Source: Porites lobata (lineage: Eukaryota > Cnidaria > Anthozoa > Scleractinia > Poritidae). From it: a DNA stretch of 64,000 nucleotides. Location of the stretch: positions 2,295,001 through 2,359,000 of the forward strand of contig CALNXK010000013.1 of assembly GCA_942486035.1 (NCBI GenBank), written 5' to 3'. The number at the start of each line of letters is the position of its first letter. Position 1 is the stretch's first letter. This document shows, in pieces, positions 1 through 9,129 of the stretch. The translations under genes and the position numbers were made by a program. The notes beneath the pieces were generated by a model. That model did no database searches. It worked only from the letters and a program-made list of their open reading frames with translations, and was not told the DNA's origin.

Positions 1-651
1 GAAAACGTAACTTTCGTCGCTAAAGCAAAGGGAAAAAAACTTGAACGAGGTAATTATAAATTTTTAATATATCCAGAAAGGTGTCATTTAAATGGGATAT
101 TCTTGAAAAACAAGGTCCATACTGGACCCGAGACACACCCATCCTGACCAGCACCCTTCTCCTATCCCTTAACATGATCGAGATAGCAAGAATATGAAGA
201 ACTCGTGGACGCCTGTAAAAACACAACCGATAGCTAAAACCACTAGACTACTAAAACAGCAAACGTCCTCTTTCCAACAAAGGGGGGAATTTGCTTTAAG
301 AAATATACCATGGTTAGTTACGTCGTTTCTGCTTCGAGGAAAATATTATAACTATTGTTATAGAGAAAGACCATCCTCGGTAACTCGGATATTATCCTAG
401 TTATCTTATACCGTGTTCGGAGTAAGGCTCAGCCTATGTACTTAATCGCCAAAGGCCATTAAGTCCGATCCGCACTTTGTATTACTCTGAAGTCGAAACC
501 TTCAATAATAGAAATGACGATGCCTTTGAAATTTGATACAGTTTAAAAAATCTGATTAAACTTCAGTTGTTCAACATAGCAAAAAAGGTGTAGTTTGTGT
601 TAATTGGCACAGTCCGGATGCTATATGATGATTTACTTAGGTTTACAGATT
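1..651. other. Left flank, no gene seen
   Basis: No open frame here has recognisable protein sequence. It lies downstream of the 3' end of the minus-strand recombinase-like gene, but I found no convincing polyadenylation signal for that gene in it. Confidence 0.5.
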
Positions 652-3120
652 TTACCGTTTTCCTTTAAAGTCTTTTGCCATTTTTCTCACTTTGTCTGTT
701 AGCCGCTGTTTTGTTTTGCGTTCCTCTTCCTCGTTTTCCCTCCCAGTAATCAACTCGAGTTCCAAAGACTTTTCATTCTCCTTCACCCTCTGCCAGACAA
801 CTTCCCTCTTTACTGCATCACTTTCGATCATATCTCTTGTAATACTGAAGAGAAAGCTCGCTTGCTCATCCGAGAACTTTCTCCAGAACCTGGAAGATTC
901 AGTGGAAACAGATGCTGTCGAATTCACTTCGGATGGAGGTGCAGGTGGCGCTGCTGAGCTGAGAAATCTGGCCACTTTCTCATGACTTGCCTCTTCTTGA
1001 TTAGGGGGTTCAACTGATTCCATGTGTTCTTTTCTCAGCCTCCTGAGCTTTAAGACTATCGCCTTAATGGAACGATCCTTGAGAAGGTCTTCTGATAACA
1101 ACTTTTCTGTCACTTTAGGTTCTTCAATTGCTCCAGTCTCAATGTCTTCACTAAATAAACGCTTTAGCTGCTCCGTCTCTTCCACCGACCATGGTTTTCC
1201 TGTGATTTCTTCCTTTCCGTCCAAATGAGCCTCATGAATGTTGTGAGTTTTAAGAGAAACAAGTTTGTGAACAGCTCTGCGACCTAAATCCGTTTCTCTA
1301 ACTTTGTCATGCACACGGTAATACCTGGCTTGAGTTTGCGTCTTATGCTGAGCCAAGGCAGCGAGATGATCTTTCTCATGTGGCATATGTACATGCATGC
1401 CGGTTGCAAGCGACTTTCTTATTGTTGTAGCACATATTCGCCCCTCCTTAAAGATGCCCTCTCTCTGAAAAGCCCTCCATATGGAAGTTGATACTTGTGA
1501 AGACGTCAGTGACATCCCATAACTTGAAATAAAAAACTGCTCAACCTCCGTGGCAGCTGTCGCAGCGAATTGGCTTCGTACAGTTCTAAGGTACATGTCC
1601 ATCAGGTTGTAGAGGTCATCGTACACCCAAACAACTGCAGCGCCGTAGACACCGGCGGTTTTGTGATCACTTACAAGGATTCTGTAACGAGCAAGGTCTT
1701 CGTCTGTGCCCGGGTAGAACACCGCAGCCTTAAACTCGCTGACTTTCATGCCTGAAGCAACACCGCTTCTTCCACTATTATCGATCAGTAGACGAGTTAT
1801 AAGCCAGTCTCGCACCTCACAGTGGGTCTTGTCGTTGACAATTCTTCGAATATCAGTGCCTTTATTCGTTTCTTGTGAAGAAGTGGCCAGCTTTTTAATG
1901 GCATTTATGCGTTGTTCACCATGGCAGACCTTGTAAAACTGTTCACTTGAAATGAGCTTGTTGAAATCCTCGTCGTATTTTTGGAGTTTCCTCTTTAAAA
2001 CCTTTTTCTTTTGGGCCGCTGACCATGAAGTCATGAGATCCCGGCGTGCATTTAAGGTATCCACACTCACATCAGACATCTCAGATTTTCTTTCTTGCGT
2101 TAAGAATTTATAGAACAGACGCAAACTCATGAGATAAGATCTCACAGTTCCCGGCTGATACTTTTCCACAGCATATGACAGCCACTTTTTCAAGAGATTT
2201 ACCCCTTCTTTTTCCGGACGCACTAGCAGGTACACTGAAGGTTTTGAGTTTTGGGCTTCTTTGGCTGCCGTTTCCTCCTGTTTTAGACGGCGAACGACAC
2301 TCCGTACCTGGGATTTGTACTGCTGCGCCATTTTTTCTGATCTGTACCCTCCATCCACGTCAATTAACCATTCATAAAACTCCGTCAGCAGTTGTCCAGT
2401 AAGCTCATCATTGACATCGTTGTTCTCTGTCTGTACGTCTGCTCCTTCCTCAATGTCACAATCGCTTGGGTTCCAATCTGTGTCGAGCGCATCATCATTA
2501 TCGCTTTGATCTCCTCCAATCACACAACACAGTTCCTCCTGTACGTATTTATCGTACTCTTCCGCCGATCGTACCAGTTCCTGCGTTGACTCGACAGGTG
2601 TTTTAAAAACGTGACCATGCGATAACTTGTTTTCTTTAAACTCCGTCACTTCTTGGAGCCAATCTAATTCTTTATCCAAAAGTGATCCTTCGTCAACATT
2701 ACTTTCCCCGACAATCTCGACAAATTCGGTCAATAGTTCCTCGCATTCAACAGGAAGAGAAGAGGAGTCGAGGGATATGTCCGATTGACTGGAGTCACTT
2801 GAATTAATCTCTTCTTCGCATTCGTAGTCAGGATCCGAGCCAGACTCGTCGCTGTCGGAAATTTCAAAACATTCTGTCTGATTACAACTGACTACGTTCT
2901 CCCCGTTAGCACCGTCAAGTCCTCCGTCGCTGATCTCTTTTGAACCTAGATTCTTTCTTTCCTCGTCGCTCCTTTCACTCTTCTTTTCTTCATGACTATT
3001 ATTCCATAATCTTCTTGTGAGATTATCGTATTCTTCATCACTGTCTGTAATGGTTTTCATCGCATTATCTTCTCTTCTGTCTTCCCCTCGATGCTTCCTC
3101 TTGTTGGATGTTTTCTTCAT
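652..3120 (-). CDS. Tyrosine-recombinase-like protein (Crypton-type or domesticated) with C-terminal SANT/Myb-like region
   Basis: An 822-residue intronless frame. Residues ~1-230 are acidic and Ser/Asp/Glu-rich. Residues ~235-390 look like the helical core-binding half of a tyrosine recombinase. The second half carries the catalytic layout: an Arg in NSGRSG (~450), a Lys in SDHKTAG, an Arg in ATTIRKS, and a nucleophile-type Tyr in HKTQTQARYYR (~600). The usual His of the H-x-x-R box appears to be Thr. Residues ~650-705 (PWSVEETEQLKRLF onward) resemble a SANT/Myb DNA-binding domain. DNA cutting and joining is the family activity; whether this copy is active is unknown. The frame stays open upstream of the ATG for ~360 nt, so the true protein is longer and probably connects to the zinc-finger frame at 3446-4003. 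Crypton element versus domesticated host gene cannot be settled from this window. Confidence 0.7.
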   Translation of the reverse strand: MKKTSNKRKHRGEDRREDNAMKTITDSDEEYDNLTRRLWNNSHEEKKSERSDEERKNLGSKEISDGGLDGANGENVVSCNQTECFEISDSDESGSDPDYECEEEINSSDSSQSDISLDSSSLPVECEELLTEFVEIVGESNVDEGSLLDKELDWLQEVTEFKENKLSHGHVFKTPVESTQELVRSAEEYDKYVQEELCCVIGGDQSDNDDALDTDWNPSDCDIEEGADVQTENNDVNDELTGQLLTEFYEWLIDVDGGYRSEKMAQQYKSQVRSVVRRLKQEETAAKEAQNSKPSVYLLVRPEKEGVNLLKKWLSYAVEKYQPGTVRSYLMSLRLFYKFLTQERKSEMSDVSVDTLNARRDLMTSWSAAQKKKVLKRKLQKYDEDFNKLISSEQFYKVCHGEQRINAIKKLATSSQETNKGTDIRRIVNDKTHCEVRDWLITRLLIDNSGRSGVASGMKVSEFKAAVFYPGTDEDLARYRILVSDHKTAGVYGAAVVWVYDDLYNLMDMYLRTVRSQFAATAATEVEQFFISSYGMSLTSSQVSTSIWRAFQREGIFKEGRICATTIRKSLATGMHVHMPHEKDHLAALAQHKTQTQARYYRVHDKVRETDLGRRAVHKLVSLKTHNIHEAHLDGKEEITGKPWSVEETEQLKRLFSEDIETGAIEEPKVTEKLLSEDLLKDRSIKAIVLKLRRLRKEHMESVEPPNQEEASHEKVARFLSSAAPPAPPSEVNSTASVSTESSRFWRKFSDEQASFLFSITRDMIESDAVKREVVWQRVKENEKSLELELITGRENEEEERKTKQRLTDKVRKMAKDFKGKR

Positions 3121-3445
3121 CTTGTTTAGTGCTCCTCTTGCAAGTGTTTCATAATCTTCTTTAGTTACCCTGGCACTGTCTATATTTGGGCTGCACGGAA
3201 TAATATCCTCGACTGTTTCATTGTCTTCAGGGTATGCACCATCGCCCTCGTTAACTTCGCTTGCACTGTTGCTTGCCTCTGAAATGGTTTCTTGCAGTTT
3301 TCTGCTTCCACAGTTGCTTGTCTCTGAAATGGTTTCTTGCGATCTTCTGCGTTTGGGCTTGTGTCTCCTTTTACTCTCTGCTGCTCTATCCTGTCGATGC
3401 TTAATCTTCCAGGCTGCTTTCTTTAATTTTCATCAGCCTTTGTGG

Positions 3446-4003
3446 CTAGTTCCTCATAATCTTCATCCTCGAATTCGTCACTTTTCCTGGGCTGCATCGT
3501 TTAGACCCCACCTCCTCGTGTGTGTTGTTATCTTCATCTTGCCAATTAGCCTCTTCGTCACTTTCGCTGTACTGTTTCTCCTGCCTGCCGTTTTTCCTGC
3601 GTTTTAAGTGGGATTCTACTTTTTTGAACGAAGCTCGTGGAGCGTGCGATAGCGCATTTAAATAAGCAGGTGTTCCTGGTTTTAGTTTGTGTATACCAGT
3701 CTGCAAATGTTTGTGGAGTTGAAATATCGGTTTCTTCTCCCTCTTACACGGGGATAGAGGACAAAATTTTATCCTTCGATTGGGTGGCTTTCTTTCTCGA
3801 GTTACATAAACATCCAGTTTTCTTTTCATCTTTGACATTTTATGCACATCGCTTTGATGGCGGCTTAAGTTCTGAACTATGCTTCCACATTTCTTACACT
3901 TCTTGGATTTCCTTTTCGTGCGACTGGACGAACTGGCAGGTACGCCGGACACTGAAGCGCTTTCATCATCAGCAGCAGTAGACAGGTCTGCTTGACTTTC
4001 CAT
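3446..4003 (-). CDS. Zinc-finger N-terminal part of the recombinase-like gene, frame-shifted from it
   Basis: A 185-residue frame starting at an ATG. A Ser-rich leader is followed by a finger-like CKKCGSIVQNLSRHQSDVH (two Cys, two His) and a second Cys/His cluster (FCPLSPC...LHKHLQTGIH), then a basic stretch and an acidic SDEEANWQDED segment. The last ~14 codons run out of phase: the alternative frame over the same bases encodes DEFEDEDYEELATKADEN, which resembles the KEDYETLARGA and SDEEYDNLTRR motifs in the downstream recombinase frame. I infer one gene interrupted by a frameshift near 3485. A very short intron of about 65 bp (GTGACG donor, AAAG acceptor) is an alternative. DNA-binding role inferred. 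Confidence 0.55.
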   Translation of the reverse strand: MESQADLSTAADDESASVSGVPASSSSRTKRKSKKCKKCGSIVQNLSRHQSDVHKMSKMKRKLDVYVTRERKPPNRRIKFCPLSPCKREKKPIFQLHKHLQTGIHKLKPGTPAYLNALSHAPRASFKKVESHLKRRKNGRQEKQYSESDEEANWQDEDNNTHEEVGSKRCSPGKVTNSRMKIMRN

Positions 4004-4511
4004 TTCCTTCTACTTCGTCTCAACTCTAAGAAAAAAAAAGACAACAACAACAACAAATTTATTACCACCTTGTAGTCCTCTGCAGCGTGTCCCTAATTGC
4101 AAGCAATTTGTCGCAAAGACGAAATTGAAATACACAAAATAGTGAGCAGCCCCTTGCGAATTGTAGCTGCAAATACTGTTTTACAGGAGAAAACTAGATG
4201 AAAGTGATCAGGAAGTTAAAAGCTTTTGTATACCTTAGGAATCTTACGGACTTACTTCTAAAACCCAGCTTAACGTTTTGGTTGTAAGTCAGATGACCAC
4301 TTTAGTTTTCATAAATAAAGTACCATGCGTTTCAATTAAGTCTCAGCGGTTTTGCGTTTGACTTTAGGGTTGCGAATTACAGTCAGTTTTTAGCTTAGAA
4401 TCACAGTGGTTTTAAGACAACGACACTTTTATACCACCTGCGAACAACAAGCTCGCTAGCATGTTCTTGTGGTCTTACGCTGAGGAGAATGCGCACTTGT
4501 TAAGTTTAGAT

Positions 4512-4552
4512 ACTCATGATACTAACTTGTACTTAACTTCTTTTCCGAACTG
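4512..4552 (+). repeat. Stray copy of the ~82-bp tandem-repeat core
   Basis: The ~41 bases beginning ACTCATGATACTAACTTG match the core of the tandem units at 5871-6245 (CTCGTGATACTAGCTTGCAC) with a few substitutions. It lies 1.3 kb outside that array. Confidence 0.5.
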
Positions 4553-4747
4553 TCTATTGTTTTCTGTTTGTTCTTTTATAACATAAGTTGAATACCCGAT
4601 CGTGAGACATACTTATCATTGCACGCATCACTTCTGCAAAGGCGTCAGCGAGATTAATAAAATTTGTCCTTTCGGGTTCAGCAGCTAGTGAATTTTATTT
4701 GAAAATATGTGTTACTATTTATTTTAGATAGATAATGAGTGACTTTG

Positions 4748-4872
4748 TAAACAATTATTGCCGCAGTAATCAACGTCGAAGTAAGTGTTATCAACCGAGC
4801 CGAAGGCCGAGGCTGATAACGGAGACCTTGATTATTTAGGATATCACAAAAACCGAATCTAATAATTGTTTA
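4748..4872. mobile_element. Small MITE-like element with 12-bp perfect TIRs
   Basis: The ends TAAACAATTATT (4748-4759) and AATAATTGTTTA (4861-4872) are perfect inverted repeats. The centre holds a GAGCCGAAGGCCGAGGC palindrome flanked by TTATCA and TGATAA. There is no coding potential. I could not define a target-site duplication. Confidence 0.5.
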
Positions 4873-4989
4873 ATAATACATTGTTTTAAAGAGAATAACG
4901 ACAAACACACCTTTGCACTTAACCTGAATTGATATTGCTATTGGAAATCATGCATTTGGCGCGTAACCTACAGATTAGTCAGTTATCTG

Positions 4990-5262
4990 TAGGTTGCGCT
5001 GAAAGGTTCTGGCTTGTAAGCTAACGAGCCAACTAGGAGCAGGTTGCGTTGAATTAGTTCGTTATAAACCCGTGAAAGGATGATGATGAAGTTGTGAACT
5101 GCGGAGTGAAGAATTAAATGGGGGATGATCATCGCAGTTATATACGCAATTTTTGCAGTTGCGTAAAGAAAGCTTGAAAAAAATTCAGGCTTGTACGGGA
5201 TTCGAACCCTTGAGCTCTACGATACTGGTGCAGCGCTTTACCAATTAAGCTAACAAGCCAAC
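4990..5262 (-). mobile_element. tRNA-headed SINE copy, minus strand
   Basis: Read on the minus strand, a tRNA-like head (5188-5259) is followed by a T-rich linker and a body containing GATGATCATCCCCCATTTAA and TTCACTCCGCAG, ending near 4990. The same body recurs at 5263-5430 and 5430-5580. Repetition and the internal pol III promoter boxes support a SINE. I recognise the type as one common in corals, from memory. Confidence 0.75.
5188..5259 (-). other. tRNA-derived head of the SINE (pol III promoter)
   Basis: 72 nt on the minus strand. The acceptor arms GGCTTGT and ACAAGCC pair perfectly, the D-stem GCTT/AAGC pairs, and the B box GGTTCGAATCC is perfect. The anticodon loop reads CCAGTAT, with C where U33 is expected and a mismatch in the stem. 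It is therefore a degenerate tRNA-like promoter, not a functional tRNA gene. Confidence 0.7.
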
Positions 5263-5580
5263 TGGGAGCAGGTCGTTGAATTGGTTCGTTATAAACCCGT
5301 GAAGGATGATGATGAAGTTCTGAATATATGAAAATCATATATGTGATTTGCGGAGTGAAGAATTAAATGAGGGATGATCATCACATTATATAATCAACTT
5401 TTGCCGTTGCGAAAAGAAAGGCCGAAAAAAACATCCCGTACAAGCCTGAATGTTTTTCAGCCTTTCTTTTCGCAACAGCAAAAGTTGAGTATATAACTGC
5501 GATGATCATCCCTCATTTAATTGTTCACTCAGCCGTCCACATATATGATTTTCATATATTCAAAACTTCAATAAAGGTTA
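5263..5580. repeat. Two SINE bodies in head-to-head inverted arrangement
   Basis: The minus-oriented body (5430 down to 5263) and a plus-oriented, head-truncated body (about 5430-5580) form an inverted repeat with only ~20 bp between arms. The arms share AACTTTTGC, TTGCGAAAAGAAAGGC, GATGATCATC and AATCATATATG with its inverse. The minus copy abuts the tRNA head of the 4990-5262 copy directly. Confidence 0.65.
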
Positions 5581-5870
5581 TTTGCGTTTACGGTCATCCA
5601 AAACCACTAGGCTCTAACGGTGCATGTCATGAGTAATAGACTTTGTCTTGTTCTGAGGATATTCCGATTTTGGTCGAATTTTACGTTGTAAAACAGTAAT
5701 TGTATTTTGTAGCGCATCATTTACATCACGATTCCATTTTTCCTAAGCACTCGCACGACAATCTCGCTTATCAGTAACTCCGTATTGGAAAGTAAATTTT
5801 GAATGGTTGCCTAAAAATCGGCGGCATTGGGACAGAGTTATACGCTTCGGGTTATGTGCTTCTGGTTTGA

Positions 5871-6245
5871 TGTAACATATCCTACTCGTGATACTAGCTT
5901 GTGTGCACTTAACGTCTTTATCAAACTGGCGGACTGCGCGCCTCATACAGTTCCATGTGACATATCCTACTCGTGATACTAGCTTGCACTTAACGTCTTC
6001 TTCGAGGTGACGAGCGGCACACATCATACAGTTCCATGTAACATATCCTAGTACTCGTGATACTATCTTGCGCGCACTTAACGTCTTTATTGAACTGGCG
6101 GACTGCACGCCTCATACAGTTCCAGGCAGGTAAACATATGCTACTCGTGGTACTAGCTTGCACTTAAACTCTTTTTTTCGAACTGGCGGGCGGTGTGTCC
6201 CATACAGTTCCATGAAACATATCCCGGCTTCTTGTGATATTTAGT
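5871..6245. repeat. Tandem repeat, ~82-90 bp unit, about 4.5 copies
   Basis: Successive units share ACATATCCTACTCGTGATAC, a TAGCTTGCACTTAACGTCTT core and a CATACAGTTCCATG end. Lengths vary because of small insertions. Units start near 5871, 5957, 6038 and 6124, with a partial fifth near 6212. No open frame runs through all copies. One isolated core lies at 4512-4552. Confidence 0.8.
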
Positions 6246-6369
6246 TTGGCTGGGTTAAAGATCGGTGTTTGAATCAGTTCAGTCGGCCTTAACTTATTTA
6301 GGCCGGACTACTACGGTTTTTGCGTTTTTTTTCCCCGATCCGCGAAAAAAAGTTCCAGCAAAAAAAAAT

Positions 6370-6413
6370 AAAATAAAATAATAATAATAATAATAATAAT
6401 AAAATACCACTCC

Positions 6414-6499
<86 letters not shown>

Positions 6500-6534
6500 C
6501 TACTACTACTACTACTACTACTACTACCACTGAA
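6370..6534. repeat. Compound triplet microsatellite with inverted centre
   Basis: (AAT)n is followed by a long (AGT)n run from about 6414 to 6499 and then by (ACT)n to about 6530. Since AGT and ACT are reverse complements, the junction is a perfect hairpin. The LINE coding region starts ~95 bp further on. Confidence 0.9.
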
Positions 6535-6628
6535 AATGGTCACTGCTTTTTGAGGTGCGAGAAGTTTAGTCGTTTACATGGAAGGATTGAATTATACTGG
6601 TAAAAAGCTTATCAAAACGTAAATATAC

Positions 6629-9047
6629 ATGGATGAAGACAAAGATGACCCCTCTTTCGAGCCTGGAGATAATCCTGGACAAAAGAAAAAGGTAACATTC
6701 AAGCCAGCCTCAATGGTGGACATGAAACCATGTGATGATCTTCACCGATATCTGGTCGACAAATTTCACTCATCCACTAAATCCAAATCAGTTTTATTCG
6801 AAGCAATCGATTTTTCAGCCTACAAAACTGCTGCTAAGGTTGTCTCCTTTGTAACATCTGAAGACCGGCTACTTTTATGGATCAAAACCTTCGCTGTGCG
6901 ATACTTTGATCACCTGAACGTGATGGGATATCGAGTAACATGGCAAGAACAAGAGTCACATAGCTGCCCAACCAAAAGCGATAAAATCATCATGCACATT
7001 CACGAGGAAGAAAATAACATTGAAGATCAAATGGTCACCATAACTATCTTTATTTCCACTGGCAGAATCATGGTTCAAGGCAAAAAATTCGCCGAGTGGA
7101 GTCAACAGGAATTTCCTGCACTGCTATCTATTGTTAACAGTCTCGGGTCGTCAGGAAACCTTAGCGCTGTTAGCGCAAAGGACCAATCTGCATTCCATAT
7201 AGAACTCCAAAAGTTTTTCACAAAGTACAAAGGATGTGAGATTGCGGACACAAGGGCTTCGGAACTAAACGACACTACCGTGGAAAATGCCGAAAATGTT
7301 GTCAGTGACATAACAGAAACAGAAACACCCAGTGCAGACAAAGGAAATACAAGAATAACGCAATTGTCAACACCCATTGAACTCTCCCTTACACCGAGTA
7401 GGCTAAACACCTTAACTACTCTTCGAAATACCGTCGGAAATTTAGAAGCCGATTTTACTGAGTTTAAAGTAACAAACGCTGGTAACCTCGAGCACCTAAA
7501 AGACAAAGCTGCCCAACTGGATCACAATTTCAAAGTACAAACAACAACCCTAGGGGGCTTGCTGATGATCTGGAAAACAATACTAAACTTCTAAATCACG
7601 ATTTACAAAAACACGCTGACTTAATTTCCAAATTACAGAATGAAAATCAAGCACTTCAAAAGAAAAATGCGAAAATATCGGAGGATAACGCAACCATGAG
7701 AAGAACACAGAACCAGCTTGAAGCGGAAATCACCTTTCTTAAGGACCAAATTAAAGCCCTCTGGGAAACAATACAACTGCCGCCGGAAACAACTAAGACG
7801 TCGAGCCAGACCTCTGGTGAAGAAATGGACGACAAATTCAATGATAGCACAAAGAATAAAGCTGCCATTCCTACATCAAACGACAACCAATGGTCAGAAG
7901 ATGAGATACTACTTGTTAATCTTCCAACATCAAACTCTTTCTCTCCCCTTCAAGATCTACCAGAAAACCCGCCAAGAAAAGAACCACAAAACAAACCCGT
8001 AGACACTAATTCCCAGCACCCTCCTAAGTCTCCTGCTACCAACGACACCAATAATTCTAATGAAGTGATCTTTCTATGTGATTCAAATGGAAAGTTTTTA
8101 GACATGGAAAAAATGTTTTCTTCAGACCAGGAAGTGAAGTATGTTAGAACTCCACTGATTGAACACGCTAGATCGTACTTACAAAGTCAAATCCACACTG
8201 CTCCCCGACTACTCATATTACACACAGGAACAAACGATCTAGAAAGAACCAGTTCTCCTGAAGATCTTATTTCTAACATCTTAATATTGATTACAGAAGC
8301 CTCAACGAAATTTCCTTCAAGCAAAATATTCTACTCAACACTTCTTCCCGCAGCGACATCCCGACACCAATAATAACTTCAATAAACAATCAGTTGATCA
8401 GTAGCTGCTCAAGATTACCCAATGTGCAGTTAGTCAAACATGACAACCTCTTTGAGAATCAATCAAATATTCTTTACGATCAGAAACATATTCTTAAACG
8501 GTACGTAAAATTTTTCGCCAAAAACCTTAAAGACGCAATTCGCGGTCGTGCCAGACCAAAACCTACAGTTCCTTCTAATACAATGCCAGCCCAAAGACAA
8601 AGATCCTCACAAACTCAACCGACTTCTTCCCAAGGTCCCAAGCCACTATTACATCACTCATCATACAGCAATGCCGTAAAGAACACACCACCTCAAGTGC
8701 CTAGTTGGCCTCACCTTCTTCAAACTCAACCTCCGCCGTTACCATTTGTCACAGCACAACTTCCACAACGAATACCTCCAACACCATTGCAAAATTCACT
8801 ACATCATGAACCAAATGCCTCAAATAAAGCATTCCAGCTTCCTATGCAAACCCTGCCGGACCAGATACTCCCAGCTCCGCCACCAACTATATCGCATCAA
8901 TACTCCAAAACACCGCATCAAACGTTTCCTCAGGCCGCTAAAATGGAAACCGCAGGTGAAGAAACTCGCCCCTACAACAAATTAACGGATTCAGCAATGC
9001 CTCAGGAAATCATATCCTTTCTTCGTTTTATAAAATCATTTGTATGA
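6629..9047 (+). pseudogene. LINE ORF1 (coiled-coil, SGNH esterase-like, Pro-rich tail), frameshifted
   Basis: Three frames join. 6629-~7550 starts MDEDKDDPSFEPG and ends in a heptad-rich region. From ~7550 the sense continues one frame over (DDLENNTKLLNHDLQKHADL...), the shift falling at a GGGGG run. 7696-8345 carries the SGNH-like motifs FLCDSNGKFLD (Ser block) and LILHTGTNDLERT (GxND block). A second shift near 8350 leads into SDIPTPIITSINNQLISSC and the C-terminal block ...YDQKHILKRYVKFFAKNLKDAIRG, followed by a Pro/Gln-rich tail to 9047. ORF1 proteins of this group bind the element RNA; the esterase role is unclear in the family. At least two frameshifts make this copy non-functional as read. 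Confidence 0.75.
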
Positions 9048-9129
9048 ACAATTTCATCTTACCCTTGACACTGAATTAAGTATTAATGATAAACTTTATA
9101 CCAGTATAAAGAGTAATCCATTTATTATT

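Noticed and set aside
5188..5259. Functional tRNA gene
   Set aside because: The anticodon stem has a mismatch and position 33 is not U; it sits at the head of a repeated SINE body.
6294..6543. Long Leu or Thr/Ser homopolymer frames on the minus strand
   Set aside because: They are the triplet microsatellite read through and have no other coding signal.
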